A stretch of DNA of 64,000 nucleotides from a bacterium (GCA_004561445.1 SFVX01000001.1:772455-836454), one strand, 5' to 3'. Positions 16,218 through 25,246 are shown, counted from the stretch's first letter. The notes: generated from the letters alone by a model not told the origin. Numbers and translations: made by a program.

Positions 16218-17243
16218 CTATAAGTGGCGACGCTTTTTGCGTGCTTCTTCAAGGATATGAACGAGCTTGTAGTGGAGCGGTTTAATAACGAGATCGTGCG
16301 CCGGAAGATAAGCGACTTGCTCGCCGCCAAAGCCAGTCTTAAAAGTGGTTACGCCGGCGTAGCGGTGATGTGGTGAGTTTGGAGGCGCAATTCCAAAGAG
16401 GTTATAACGATCAATGCCCATCGCCTTAGCATCCTTCATGATTTGCCATTGCAGAGCGTAGGCGCCAGGATATTTACGCCCATCGAGTGTTGAGGCGGCC
16501 TCGTGATAGATGGCTTCTGGTTTTTGCATCAAAATCAAACCCTGAGCAAGCTTTTTACCGTCAAGGCTAGCAGTATAGATACGTGCTTTATCGCCAAAAA
16601 TGTCGTGCTGAGCAAGAATCAACTTGCGCTCAGACGGGATAAAACCCTGGCGCTTGGCAGTTTCGAGCTGCAAATCGTAAAAATCATTGAAAGCTTTTTT
16701 ACTGGTCGAGTATTCAACTTTAATTCCAAGCTTGGTGGCGCGACGAACTTCATAGCGAGTCTGACGTCGCATCTCGGCCATGAGTTCATCTTCGGACTTT
16801 GTTAGGTCTAGCATCACAGTGTGCTCGGCATGAAGATGCATTGGCGACAAAACGAGGCCGAGGTTTTTTGCAAGTTCACGATGCTTATCAGTGTCGGCAA
16901 TATTTGGACGCATGCGCACAAAAACACAATTTTGCTCGTATGCGAAATCTTTAATTTCGGACATAAAAGAGCGCAAAATCGATTTTTTGCCATCCCAATC
17001 AAGAATAGGGCCGCCCGGAATCTCAAGATAGCGACCACGTTTGGCAGGCTTTAAAATTGCAACAGCGCTACCGCAAAGTTTATTGTCGCTAAAGACGCCA
17101 AAATAGAAGACCTGTTTGCCGTCGTATTCGTAGGTCTTGCCCCAGCTTGAAGTCTGCAGAAAATTAGCTTCATGGTGATTTTCTAGCACATATTTGTCGA
17201 GTTCACTTGGCGTGATTTTGCGAAGTTCTACTTTAGTTGCCAT
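16218..17243 (-). CDS. FemX-like peptidoglycan bridge aminoacyltransferase (paralogue)
   Basis: The start at 17243 has GGAAAGG upstream and overlaps the end of the alpha/beta-hydrolase gene by 11 bp; a longer frame to 17300 has no support. Landmarks are NFLQTSSWGKTYEY, KRGRYLEIPGGPILDWDG, a helical arm (DELMAEMRRQTRYEVRR) and GRKYPGAYALQWQIM with RYNLFGIAPP. The 341-aa length is normal for the family. Two FemX paralogues suggest two successive additions to the interpeptide bridge. It is the third gene of an operon with a Mur-ligase-like protein and a hydrolase, supporting cell-wall work. Confidence 0.85.
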   Translation of the reverse strand: MATKVELRKITPSELDKYVLENHHEANFLQTSSWGKTYEYDGKQVFYFGVFSDNKLCGSAVAILKPAKRGRYLEIPGGPILDWDGKKSILRSFMSEIKDFAYEQNCVFVRMRPNIADTDKHRELAKNLGLVLSPMHLHAEHTVMLDLTKSEDELMAEMRRQTRYEVRRATKLGIKVEYSTSKKAFNDFYDLQLETAKRQGFIPSERKLILAQHDIFGDKARIYTASLDGKKLAQGLILMQKPEAIYHEAASTLDGRKYPGAYALQWQIMKDAKAMGIDRYNLFGIAPPNSPHHRYAGVTTFKTGFGGEQVAYLPAHDLVIKPLHYKLVHILEEARKKRRHL

Positions 17244-17937
17244 TTTTGTCACCTTTCCGCAGCGCAAAATAAGCGTCCGCAATTTCATCAGCGAGTTCAT
17301 CGATATTTACAAGATAGTGCGAGTGACGCCAACCTTCTTTGACGCGAAGCTTGGAATTTTTGAGTGCCGAGTGAAGCTTTTTACCCTGGCGAAGAGGGGT
17401 GATTTGGTCATCAGAACCCCAGATAATCTGCGTCTCAGTCGCGAGATCCGTTACGTCTAGACTTTTGTCGGAATCTAACATGTTTGAGAGGGTCTTCTTC
17501 ATGTTCTCTGGCGCATTATCATAGTCGCTGGCGCCGAGTATTTTATGAACAATCTTGCGCGCAAGCGGGATCTTTTTTATGGGCGCAAAAAGCTTACTCA
17601 ACCTGCGTGACAGGTCACGTTTCTTTGACGGCTCGTAAACACCGGCGGAGTCCAATAAAATCAAACCACTAAGATAGGAGGAGCCCTCGTCGCGTAGAAG
17701 GTTCAGGAGAATGCGGCCACCATTACTGTGTCCCAGCGCAATTGCGCCTTTTGGAATATTTTCTTTTGCCCAGTTTTCGTAATCTGAAATGGAATAAACC
17801 TTGTCGGACTTCGTACCGAGGCCAGGTACACGCAAGAGCTCGGCACTGATATGATGGCGCTTCAGAGACTTGATAACATCAAGCCAAGGTTCTGGCTTGT
17901 AAGTCCAGCCGTGAATAATATAAAGGTCGGTCTTCAT
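17233..17937 (-). CDS. Alpha/beta hydrolase
   Basis: The start at 17937 makes an ATGA overlap with the upstream Mur-ligase-like gene; the longer frame begins inside that gene. LYIIHGWTYKPEPW is the oxyanion strand, GHSNGG near residue 88 holds the nucleophile Ser, GSDDQITPL near 190 the acid, and the RHSHYLVN near 218 the catalytic His. At 234 aa it is a compact member without a signal peptide. The substrate is unknown; its place between cell-wall genes suggests precursor hydrolysis or transfer. Confidence 0.8.
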   Translation of the reverse strand: MKTDLYIIHGWTYKPEPWLDVIKSLKRHHISAELLRVPGLGTKSDKVYSISDYENWAKENIPKGAIALGHSNGGRILLNLLRDEGSSYLSGLILLDSAGVYEPSKKRDLSRRLSKLFAPIKKIPLARKIVHKILGASDYDNAPENMKKTLSNMLDSDKSLDVTDLATETQIIWGSDDQITPLRQGKKLHSALKNSKLRVKEGWRHSHYLVNIDELADEIADAYFALRKGDKNGN

Positions 17938-19202
17938 TCGAGCCCCCAGCTGGCGCGACGGCGACGATGCGCTTCGTCCTGACGAGCAAGATTCGAAACG
18001 TCCTCTGGATGGGCAAGTAGCTTTTCGACTATCCATTCGAGATATTGGCTTCCTTTAAAGATAACCGTTTCTTTGCCGGTAAGATTTTTCTCGAGATATT
18101 TAAGTGCTTGTTGAGGCTTATCGAAAGACTGAACTTTAGCCTTGTCTTTTAAGAGCGGATAAGTGTATTTTTTGGTGCGACGACCGATTAAAACGATATT
18201 TTCTACCTTCGTATCAAGAAGAAGCTGCGCAAGTTTTTCGTGCTCTTCGCCCTCAAGTCTACCCTGGTCGATAATATCGCCAATTACTAGCCACTTATGC
18301 GGCGCATGAAGAACTTTTACCATATCAAGTACCGTAGTCATACTGATAATATGAGCATTGTAGCTGCTATCAATAATCTTGATACCCTTTTTGCCCTCGA
18401 GATAATTACTGCGAGCTGGTGGCATATGAAAATCGTTAAGATCATAATTAATTGGCTCGTTGAGGTACTTCATTAGCTTCTCGAGCATAACGAGCTGAAT
18501 CGTAACATCGCGCGGCATTGGATCGTGAAAGACAAATTTATGTTTCGCAAACTCAAAAATCGCTTTATCTGGATAAACTTCATAGCTTTTTAATGCATCT
18601 TTTTTTACAGAGACAACTTTCGCCTCAATATTTTTGGTAGTTTCGAGCATCTTTTCGTTATCGCCGTCAATAATTACAAGCTCGCGCGTGTTGGCTGGAA
18701 TAGTCGAGAATTCGTGCGCGATAGCGTCGTCAACATTGGCAAAATTGCCAGCCGCAACTTCTTGCTCGTAAAAAACTGCGTGCGAGCGACCGAGCGTCAC
18801 CCAAACCGAAACCTCGGGACGAAGCCACTTAGCAATCCATTCGGCCTCGTGCGGACGTTCGCCATCAGCTTCGACGATGTAAAATTTTTCTTTACGCGAG
18901 TAAACAAAAGCGCGAAACGGCGTCTGCAGAAAGAGCGAAATCCAATGGAGCTTACTACCGGTAATACCCCGCATACCAAGAATATCAAATGCGATGCCGA
19001 AAGCGCTGTTGGCATTATGCGAATAATGCGCTTTGGCGCCGAGCTGACTCTCGATAAGATTGAGCATTGTGGTTTTGCCAGCAGAGCCCGTCACAATGAC
19101 AATGCGTGGATTCCAGCGCTTCAAAGAAATATTAGACCAAAATTTAAAATAATTAGCCACAGAGAGATAGAGCTTCTTCTTGAGCTTGGTAATAAAAATC
19201 AT
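17934..19202 (-). CDS. Mur ligase family protein (MurF-like)
   Basis: A 422-residue ATP-dependent ligase. The P-loop is VTGSAGKTTMLN at ~36-47. The middle part has SHNANSAFGIAFDILG and an EADGERPHEAEW segment. The C-terminal domain shows the family His/Asp signature as DSSYNAHIISM, followed by LVIGDIIDQG and VIFKGSQYLEWIVEKLL. The order fits MurF-type D-Ala-D-Ala-adding enzymes, but a paralogue acting on another polymer is possible. The first hydrophobic segment is short. It leads the operon Mur-hydrolase-FemX. TATAAT lies 6 nt upstream of the ATG. Confidence 0.8.
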   Translation of the reverse strand: MIFITKLKKKLYLSVANYFKFWSNISLKRWNPRIVIVTGSAGKTTMLNLIESQLGAKAHYSHNANSAFGIAFDILGMRGITGSKLHWISLFLQTPFRAFVYSRKEKFYIVEADGERPHEAEWIAKWLRPEVSVWVTLGRSHAVFYEQEVAAGNFANVDDAIAHEFSTIPANTRELVIIDGDNEKMLETTKNIEAKVVSVKKDALKSYEVYPDKAIFEFAKHKFVFHDPMPRDVTIQLVMLEKLMKYLNEPINYDLNDFHMPPARSNYLEGKKGIKIIDSSYNAHIISMTTVLDMVKVLHAPHKWLVIGDIIDQGRLEGEEHEKLAQLLLDTKVENIVLIGRRTKKYTYPLLKDKAKVQSFDKPQQALKYLEKNLTGKETVIFKGSQYLEWIVEKLLAHPEDVSNLARQDEAHRRRRASWGLE

Positions 19203-19208
19203 AACTCT

Positions 19209-19214
19209 ATTATA
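19209..19214 (-). promoter_or_regulatory. -10 box of a leaderless promoter
   Basis: TATAAT on the minus strand, exactly 6 nt before the ATG at 19202. Confidence 0.6.
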
Positions 19215-19223
19215 TAACAGTTT

Positions 19224-19781
19224 TTAGAGTAAGGTATCACGGCGCTTAAGCTCGAGTAGAACCGTCGGAACAGCTGGCGGTGGCGTAAAATAGTTAGGTT
19301 TTAGCGGTAAGCGAATGCGTGGCGCGAAATGCTCGTAGAGTTGATATCCGAGCTTTGAAGTGTAATGACGTTCATTGTTGAGAAGTTTGAGCGCAAATTG
19401 TTTCTGCAAAATTAGATAAATTGCCTTTGGCTGGTTTTCGGACTCGTCAAGCTTATGTAGAATTTTGGAGCTAAGATGAAAAGGCGGATTGGCGAAAACT
19501 TTATATTCTTCTTTTGGCAGCTCAAAGTCAAGAAAATCTTGCTCGACTATCTCGACATTGTCGAATTTTTTGAGGTTTTTACGAAGCTTTTCGGCAGTTT
19601 CGTGATCTGGCTCAATAGCGATAACTTTTTTGCAACGTTTTGCGAGAGCCGAAGTAATGACGCCGGAACCCGCGCCGATGTCGATAACGGTGTCGCGCTT
19701 TTTAATATTGCTATGGCCGATCAAAAATAAGGCCAATTTTGGGCTACTTAGAAAGTGTTGCGAAAGCTCATGCTTGCGCAT
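19224..19781 (-). CDS. RsmA/Erm-family rRNA adenine dimethyltransferase, short form
   Basis: SAM-dependent N6-adenine methyltransferase fold. HELSQHFLSSPKLA opens the domain, VIDIGAGSGVIT near residue 33 is the SAM-binding motif I, and ANPPFHLSSKIL near 97 is the catalytic N-x-P-F motif IV. The end, YFTPPPAVPTVLLELKRR, is also typical. At 185 residues it lacks most of the ~80-residue C-terminal domain of RsmA/KsgA. It could be a trimmed RsmA or an Erm-like 23S enzyme. Its ATG overlaps the stop of the upstream SpoU-type gene (TAATG), so the two RNA methyltransferases are coupled. Confidence 0.75.
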   Translation of the reverse strand: MRKHELSQHFLSSPKLALFLIGHSNIKKRDTVIDIGAGSGVITSALAKRCKKVIAIEPDHETAEKLRKNLKKFDNVEIVEQDFLDFELPKEEYKVFANPPFHLSSKILHKLDESENQPKAIYLILQKQFALKLLNNERHYTSKLGYQLYEHFAPRIRLPLKPNYFTPPPAVPTVLLELKRRDTLL

Positions 19782-20335
19782 TAAAGTTCCTCTTGATTAA
19801 AGTAGCCGAGGCGGCGGGTGTATTCGTAGAGCGCAACGGCACTCGCGCAGCCAACATTAATTGACCGAGTAGAGCCTAGTTGTTCAATGTAGAAAATTTC
19901 GTCGGCGAGGTCGAGTAGTTCTTGAGTGAGGCCGTCAGACTCAGAGCCAAAGACCAAAATAGCATTCGCTTTTACCTCGGCAGATTGGAGGGGCCTTGAT
20001 TCTGGGCGATTGTTTTCGATCGCCACAATGTTCATGCCGCGTTTTTTGGCGTCTTTGGCAAAGTTTTTTGCGTCCTCAAAATGGTCGATGTGAAGATATT
20101 TGTCGGTTACCATTGCGCCACGGCGGTTATATTTGCGTTTGCCGATAATATGGACCCTAGAGACATTAAAAGCATTGGCATTACGAACGATAGTGCCAAT
20201 ATTAAAATCGTGGCTAAGATTTTCAATGGCGATCTCTATACTGGTGCGGGTTTTATCGAGCTCAGCAACAACAGCCTCATTCTCGAGACCTTTGAAACGA
20301 TCAACTAGATTACGAGTATCTTCAGCAGGATTCAT
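19781..20335 (-). CDS. SpoU/TrmH-family RNA 2'-O-methyltransferase
   Basis: A 184-residue SPOUT enzyme with its three motifs: NIGTIVRNANAF near residue 42, LVFGSESDGL near 130, and STRSINVGCASAVALYEYTRR near 155, which form the trefoil-knot SAM site. It has no extra N-terminal RNA-binding domain, so the target may be tRNA (TrmH/TrmL type) or rRNA. It is first in a two-gene operon with the RsmA/Erm-like gene. TAAACT is 6 nt before the ATG and there is no Shine-Dalgarno. Confidence 0.85.
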   Translation of the reverse strand: MNPAEDTRNLVDRFKGLENEAVVAELDKTRTSIEIAIENLSHDFNIGTIVRNANAFNVSRVHIIGKRKYNRRGAMVTDKYLHIDHFEDAKNFAKDAKKRGMNIVAIENNRPESRPLQSAEVKANAILVFGSESDGLTQELLDLADEIFYIEQLGSTRSINVGCASAVALYEYTRRLGYFNQEEL

Positions 20336-20341
20336 GCTATT

Positions 20342-20347
20342 AGTTTA
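20342..20347 (-). promoter_or_regulatory. -10-like box of a leaderless promoter
   Basis: TAAACT on the minus strand, 6 nt before the ATG at 20335. Confidence 0.45.
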
Positions 20348-20353
20348 GCAAAT

Positions 20354-20701
20354 TTATTTAGCGGCCTGCTCGCTTTTTGATGCGTTCGACTTCTTGGTAG
20401 ACGTTTTCGAAGATTTCTTGACAGTTTCAGGCTTTTCTTTTTTAGTTTCTTCTTGGGAGAGTTCTTCGATGTGCGAGATACCAAGTTTTACGAGCGCCCA
20501 GACCGTAACGTTAGCACAGAGCGCCACCATAGCGACAAGTGGCACGATTAGAATTGCGACGCCGAAAGATTGATTTACGAGTGCGCAGAGTCCAGCAAAG
20601 AAGACAAATACGACAGCCACAGTGCCATAAAACCAACTTAGGAGCGTAATCTGCTTGCGCTCGCGATAAAGTTTCATAAGATAGTCAAAAACAGTTTTCA
20701 T
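20354..20701 (-). CDS. Small two-helix membrane protein
   Basis: Two hydrophobic helices (TLLSWFYGTVAVVFVFFAGL and VAILIVPLVAMVALCANVTVW) follow a basic N-terminus and precede a lysine/serine-rich tail (KKSSKTSTKKSNASKSEQ). Such lysine-rich tails recur on several backbone proteins here. No family is recognised. It is transcribed from a promoter with TATAAT 6 nt before the ATG, back-to-back with the promoter of the 66-aa gene on the plus strand. Confidence 0.6.
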   Translation of the reverse strand: MKTVFDYLMKLYRERKQITLLSWFYGTVAVVFVFFAGLCALVNQSFGVAILIVPLVAMVALCANVTVWALVKLGISHIEELSQEETKKEKPETVKKSSKTSTKKSNASKSEQAAK

Positions 20702-20707
20702 ACAACT

Positions 20708-20713
20708 ATTATA
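20708..20713 (-). promoter_or_regulatory. -10 box of a leaderless promoter (minus side of divergent pair)
   Basis: TATAAT, 6 nt before the ATG at 20701. Confidence 0.6.
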
Positions 20714-20753
20714 TCACACTTTGCGAAAAATTGCAAGAGCCAGCACGGTATGA

Positions 20754-20759
20754 TATAAT
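20754..20759 (+). promoter_or_regulatory. -10 box of a leaderless promoter (plus side of divergent pair)
   Basis: TATAAT, 6 nt before the GTG at 20766. Confidence 0.6.
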
Positions 20760-20765
20760 AATTCC

Positions 20766-20966
20766 GTGAAAAATCAACATAAATATCAACCATATGAGCC
20801 AAAAAAGTGCTGGGTGGGCGACAAACATAAGATTTGCTACGCCGACGAAAAAGAAGCCGAAATGGCGGCACGGCTAATCGAGACAGAACATGGACTGCCT
20901 GGCTATTCCCTATATCCATATCACTGTGAATATGGCGATCATTGGCATCTTGCGAACAAAAAATAA
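20766..20966 (+). CDS. Small conserved-looking protein with Cys/His pattern
   Basis: A 66-residue protein starting at GTG, 6 nt after TATAAT. It contains CWVGDKHKICYADEKEAEMAARLIE and ends with YPYHCEYGDHWHLA; three cysteines and several histidines could form a small metal site. The pattern of a Cys-loop, an AARLIE helix and a final CxxxxHWHL strand is one I associate with short proteins in this phylum, but I know no function. It faces the large secreted protein gene, with a shared terminator between them. Confidence 0.6.
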   Translation: MKNQHKYQPYEPKKCWVGDKHKICYADEKEAEMAARLIETEHGLPGYSLYPYHCEYGDHWHLANKK

Positions 20967-20990
20967 CCCCCAAATGGGGGATTATTTTTA
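20960..20990. terminator. Bidirectional terminator
   Basis: AAAATAACCCCC/GGGGGATTATTTT hairpin with a 4-nt loop between convergent genes; it overlaps both gene ends. Confidence 0.8.
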
Positions 20991-23900
20991 GTAGCGGACT
21001 GGCAATTCGCGCTGATAGGTTGTGAAGGCCTGAGAGTAGCGAGTCGCCTGCTGATAGGACCAAAGGTAGGTCTCTGGGCCAATATTGAAAATCTCGGCAG
21101 GAGCCGCTACGATACCTTTGTTGTTATTATTGTTATCATGGACGGACCAGACTGTACTATTGCTACCGCCACCATAGGTGCGATAAAGGTGCAAGTATCT
21201 AGTAATAACTGGGCCATTGAAGGTAAGTTGCTGATTACAGCTATTGGAGCTTATGCCATTATTCTTGTCAGTCGCGGAGACATTGCAAGTTTCAACAGTA
21301 TCAGCGATTACCCAACCGTCGTAGTTTGTTACACGCTGATTAAATATCACTTTGTTTGCGATAATAATCTGCTGCGGCATCTTATGCATCGACTCGTAAA
21401 CTTGATTATGATAGAGGCAGGTGCCGTTATTTAGCTTCTCGCCGTAATAGAAGTTTGCGTCGATCGTGAGCGTACCTTTGACATATATTACGCTTGTGCG
21501 GCTGTCATAGTCAGTGAGTGCTGCCGACATACAATAATTTGTAAGCGTTGAACCGCCAGAAACCGTGAGATTGCCGCTAGAATACGAAATCTTCGTTCCG
21601 TTCGAGAGACAGTCAAAGTTCGCGCCAGCCGGCGCCTCATAGCGACCGGAATTGTTATTATAAACACAAGTTCCAGTCAAATCGATAGTCTTGCCCTTGT
21701 AGTCTTTTAGAGTTTTGCCGGCACTATTCGTGCTTGAGACATAGCGCGTCATGATCTGTTCTTTGAGCGACTGCGGCGAACTTGCCTGAGAATCCGAGAG
21801 CAAGGTTTCGCCAACTTTATTCTCTCTACATGATTCATTCGCGATAGTTAGCGACGAGAAGTAGCAAGCACGACCACCCGAAACGCTAGACTCCTTGGTG
21901 CCACCCCAGTAGGATGCACCGGATCCGACACCGAGAATATTCTTTGACGAGACGATACTATACTCGGACCACGAGTTGAAGTCGTAGTTTTCGCCATTAC
22001 CAATCGTACGGCGCATCAGTGAAGATTCGGCGCCCGCATAAGCGTAGAGACCGGAGCCCTTCACGGCAAAACTTGGCTTTTTAGAGACCGTATAACAGGT
22101 TGGTTCAGAGATATAGTAGTAAGCACCAGCCGTATTGCTCGTAAGGGCTGGAGTCTGGTCTAGGAGTCCCGTATCGGCAGAGCTTGGGTTATTGTGACTA
22201 TCTGCTGGGAAGACAGAAGCCGCAATACAAACTTTTGTACCAATAGAGATGTTGCGGTCGATATTAATATTGGCAGCAATATTACTGATAGCATCAGTAA
22301 TCGAGACTTGGCTATCTGACTTTGCAATTACAGTTTTGCCCGCGCCAATATCATTGCGATTATAATAACCGCCACCTCCCGTAATTGCAGTACCGAGACT
22401 ACTCTTGATAGAGCTAATACTTGTATCAGCCGCAACATACCACTGATAAATACGATAAGTAGTCGGCTTAGTATGCGTAGAATATGCGCCAGTTTGAACG
22501 AGGCTGTTTTTGCGAGTCAAAACATTAAGCTTCATATTGAGGCTAAGGCTCGTACCGGCAATAACGTTTCGAATATTATTATCGGTTTCGTTTGCCGTAA
22601 CTTTAATCTTGTAGTTGTACGGAATCTTTACGCTTGCGGTTGAAGTGCGATTATTGTTCGACGTTACTCTGTTGCGATTCGTGATCGAAAGCGCATTCCA
22701 GCTAAGTTTCTGCGAGATAATACTACCAACATCCGAGTTTTTAGTCTTAGTTGCCGCGTAGCAGTTTGACTGTGGATTTGGACTATTAGTTAGACCCGGA
22801 ATTTGATAGTGACTGCCGGTATAGCGATTGGTTACCTGATTATAAGTATCGCATTTATAGTCGTCGCCAGAGTTTTCAGGCGATTTTGCTTGGAGCTCAT
22901 AAGAACTACCGAGGAAACCCGACGTTGCACTGTTAGTCCAAGTCTTTACGGTTGTTCCAAAGAGATAGCTGCTATCATTGCCAGAGGTGCTTGAAGCTGA
23001 CGGTGCGTAGGAGACGTACTTTTTTGGATTAAAGTTTAGCTTATTCGCGAGCTCAGCTCCAGCGCACATATCGTACGCAAATTGAATAGAATCGCCAGGC
23101 TTTGCAAAAATACTAACTTCTTGATTTAAAGCTCCATCATACGAAGTATACGCCTGTTTACCATTACCGGTATTCTTTACGCCAATGCGCCCAATATTCG
23201 TACCGCCGGCATGTGTATAGGTATAGTTACCGGCGCAAGTTGCTTCGTTGCGGGTAATCGTGACGCACTTTCGTTCAGTAGTCGCATTCTTATTTTGGCC
23301 AGTTTCAAAAGTATGGACTTCGCTTTGGTAAGTCATACTTTCACAGATTGTTATTGTTTGGCCAGGATAAATATAGCCAGTTATCGTATCAGTCGTAACT
23401 TTTTCATCGCCAACATTATACGAGTCGAAGGTACAGTTCTTGCCCGTACCACCTTTGTTTGCTGGATATAAGACACCGGAATTGCTTACATTTGTGCGAC
23501 AATTATTCGTCACCGAAAAACTATTGCCACTAGTTCGTCGGACTTTGTGCGTAAAGGTAACACTATAATTGCCGTCCGTCGATGCGAGGCTCGTAGTGTT
23601 TACCGTAGTCGAGCCAGAGAAGGTAGCATTTTGATCGGCGCGCACGGTTAAGTACATTGGACTTACACCGCATGCTCCATCGGAAACGCTATTATAGCAA
23701 CGGTAGTTATATACGGTTACAATATAATAGCCATTTCTCTCTTGAACAGCTAGGCCACCATGATTATTACTCTTAATCTTTTCATACAACTTCTTGCCGT
23801 TAATATAGATGACAGTATAGTCGTTTGGAACCGTCCAACCGTTCGATATTCTACCATTTCTCGCAATATTACGCGGTCTAGAGCCAAATATTTCATAATT

Positions 23901-24362
23901 ATGCGCACTCGGAGAGCAATCGCGCTTCAAGCATAAGCTAACTTGGACAGCATTACCGCCGCCCTGGTGTGTCAAGCCAGTTATTGCCATTGGCGATTGT
24001 TCACTATTTGGATCTACGCTCGCATTTACGTTAAAAACGTAGAGATTTCCAACTGGATAGTATGGTTCATCGGCCTGAGCAAAGAAAAGCGTAGCGCGCG
24101 CAGCGCCATTACACGCCCATCTCACACCTCTGTCCCCTGTAGCACTTCCGCTCGCGTCAGTACCTCCTACCTCCGAGAAGTCGCTATATGGTCCATAAGT
24201 GTCCGTATTGACGCGATATGTTCCATTTGCATCCCAACAGTTGTTATAGATTGCATTATTATAACTCGCCGCAGAGGCCGTTTCTGAAGATAACAAAAAG
24301 CTAGAACCAAGAGCCGCCAATGCGATTAGCGTGCAAGCTATTATCTTTTTCCTAAGATTCAT
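20988..24362 (-). CDS. Very large secreted surface protein, 1124 aa
   Basis: The N-terminus is a classic Sec signal peptide (basic start, hydrophobic core, cut after ASA near residue 32). The rest is Ser/Thr/Asn/Tyr-rich with many cysteines and repeated beta-like segments (TNNCRTNVSNSG, ESMTYQSEVHTF, VCIAASVFPAD), as expected for an extracellular beta-rich adhesin or surface coat. There is no LPxTG motif or C-terminal membrane helix, and the end is FTTYQRELPVRY. Its ATG overlaps the stop of the upstream membrane/coiled-coil gene (TAATG). Parasitic Saccharibacteria need surface proteins to hold their host; that role is an inference. Confidence 0.7.
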   Translation of the reverse strand: MNLRKKIIACTLIALAALGSSFLLSSETASAASYNNAIYNNCWDANGTYRVNTDTYGPYSDFSEVGGTDASGSATGDRGVRWACNGAARATLFFAQADEPYYPVGNLYVFNVNASVDPNSEQSPMAITGLTHQGGGNAVQVSLCLKRDCSPSAHNYEIFGSRPRNIARNGRISNGWTVPNDYTVIYINGKKLYEKIKSNNHGGLAVQERNGYYIVTVYNYRCYNSVSDGACGVSPMYLTVRADQNATFSGSTTVNTTSLASTDGNYSVTFTHKVRRTSGNSFSVTNNCRTNVSNSGVLYPANKGGTGKNCTFDSYNVGDEKVTTDTITGYIYPGQTITICESMTYQSEVHTFETGQNKNATTERKCVTITRNEATCAGNYTYTHAGGTNIGRIGVKNTGNGKQAYTSYDGALNQEVSIFAKPGDSIQFAYDMCAGAELANKLNFNPKKYVSYAPSASSTSGNDSSYLFGTTVKTWTNSATSGFLGSSYELQAKSPENSGDDYKCDTYNQVTNRYTGSHYQIPGLTNSPNPQSNCYAATKTKNSDVGSIISQKLSWNALSITNRNRVTSNNNRTSTASVKIPYNYKIKVTANETDNNIRNVIAGTSLSLNMKLNVLTRKNSLVQTGAYSTHTKPTTYRIYQWYVAADTSISSIKSSLGTAITGGGGYYNRNDIGAGKTVIAKSDSQVSITDAISNIAANINIDRNISIGTKVCIAASVFPADSHNNPSSADTGLLDQTPALTSNTAGAYYYISEPTCYTVSKKPSFAVKGSGLYAYAGAESSLMRRTIGNGENYDFNSWSEYSIVSSKNILGVGSGASYWGGTKESSVSGGRACYFSSLTIANESCRENKVGETLLSDSQASSPQSLKEQIMTRYVSSTNSAGKTLKDYKGKTIDLTGTCVYNNNSGRYEAPAGANFDCLSNGTKISYSSGNLTVSGGSTLTNYCMSAALTDYDSRTSVIYVKGTLTIDANFYYGEKLNNGTCLYHNQVYESMHKMPQQIIIANKVIFNQRVTNYDGWVIADTVETCNVSATDKNNGISSNSCNQQLTFNGPVITRYLHLYRTYGGGSNSTVWSVHDNNNNNKGIVAAPAEIFNIGPETYLWSYQQATRYSQAFTTYQRELPVRY

Positions 24363-25135
24363 TAGCCCTCTCCTTTTTCACTATTATCAGCACGTTTGTT
24401 ATATAAAGATTCATATTCTTGACTTTTATAATTATCGCCTTTTCGACTATAAAGCTCCACTAAGAGCAATGCGGTGCGATCATTTTGTCTTAATTCATCA
24501 GCTTCAAGTGCTATTTCTATTGCTAGGTCAATTTTCTCGTTATTAAAGATATTAACTATTGCACGAGCGTGAGCTATGCACAATTCTCCGCGAAGCTCAT
24601 TGTCTTCTGCCTTACTATATACATCATTAAAATACTCTTCGCCAGCATCAAATCCGTCTTCTTTATATTTCGTTGTAAGCTCAGATAAGACAAGATTGGC
24701 GTAATTTTCTGGATTCTCATAAAAAACTTTGACTTCTTCTGCTTCTTTAGCCTTATCAACTTCACTTACGACAGTACTAATCAGCGCCGAGCCACCGAGA
24801 TAGGCAGGATATACAAGCGCAGCAACCAAAATAATGACAGAAATAATTATCGTGCGACGTTTGTTTTTGCCTTCCCAAAGTACAGCCTTCAGATGTGCGC
24901 GACGCTGAGCACTAGCGATTTTGCGAGCGCGACGTTTAGTATCATTTTCGGCGCGCTTAACAAAACGACGTTTGGCCCGTTCGACACGAGCGCGCTCTTC
25001 AGCAGCTTTCTTAGCGCGAGTCTCGGCGCCTTCAACGCGGGTAAAAAGCTCTTTATTATCATGGCGTACAATATTTTTGGAGTCAAAATTAACATCATTC
25101 GACAAATTTTTATTTTCGTCAAAATTTGAGTCCAT
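24362..25135 (-). CDS. Coiled-coil and single-pass membrane protein
   Basis: An ATG at 25135 behind AGAGG is chosen; a GTG two codons earlier is possible. Residues ~30-85 are very rich in Arg, Lys, Ala and Glu (ARKIASAQRRAHLKAV) and probably coiled coil. A single hydrophobic helix follows (TIIISVIILVAALVYPAYLGGSAL). The C-terminal ~130 residues contain TPR-like helices (IALEADELRQNDRTALLLVELY). It sits just before, and overlaps, the large secreted protein gene, so it may help in its assembly or anchoring. Confidence 0.6.
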   Translation of the reverse strand: MDSNFDENKNLSNDVNFDSKNIVRHDNKELFTRVEGAETRAKKAAEERARVERAKRRFVKRAENDTKRRARKIASAQRRAHLKAVLWEGKNKRRTIIISVIILVAALVYPAYLGGSALISTVVSEVDKAKEAEEVKVFYENPENYANLVLSELTTKYKEDGFDAGEEYFNDVYSKAEDNELRGELCIAHARAIVNIFNNEKIDLAIEIALEADELRQNDRTALLLVELYSRKGDNYKSQEYESLYNKRADNSEKGEG

Positions 25136-25204
25136 CTCCACCTCTCTTAGCTATATAAGTATAGTTCTATATAGATTTTAACATAAACGTAAACGTAATA
25201 CATA

Positions 25205-25235
25205 AAAAATCCGCAACTTTAAGCTACGGATTTTT
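25205..25235. terminator. Terminator of tig
   Basis: AAAAATCCG/CGGATTTTT stem with a T-run, just after the tig stop codon on the minus strand. Confidence 0.8.
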
Positions 25236-25246
25236 CTAGTGTCTAG

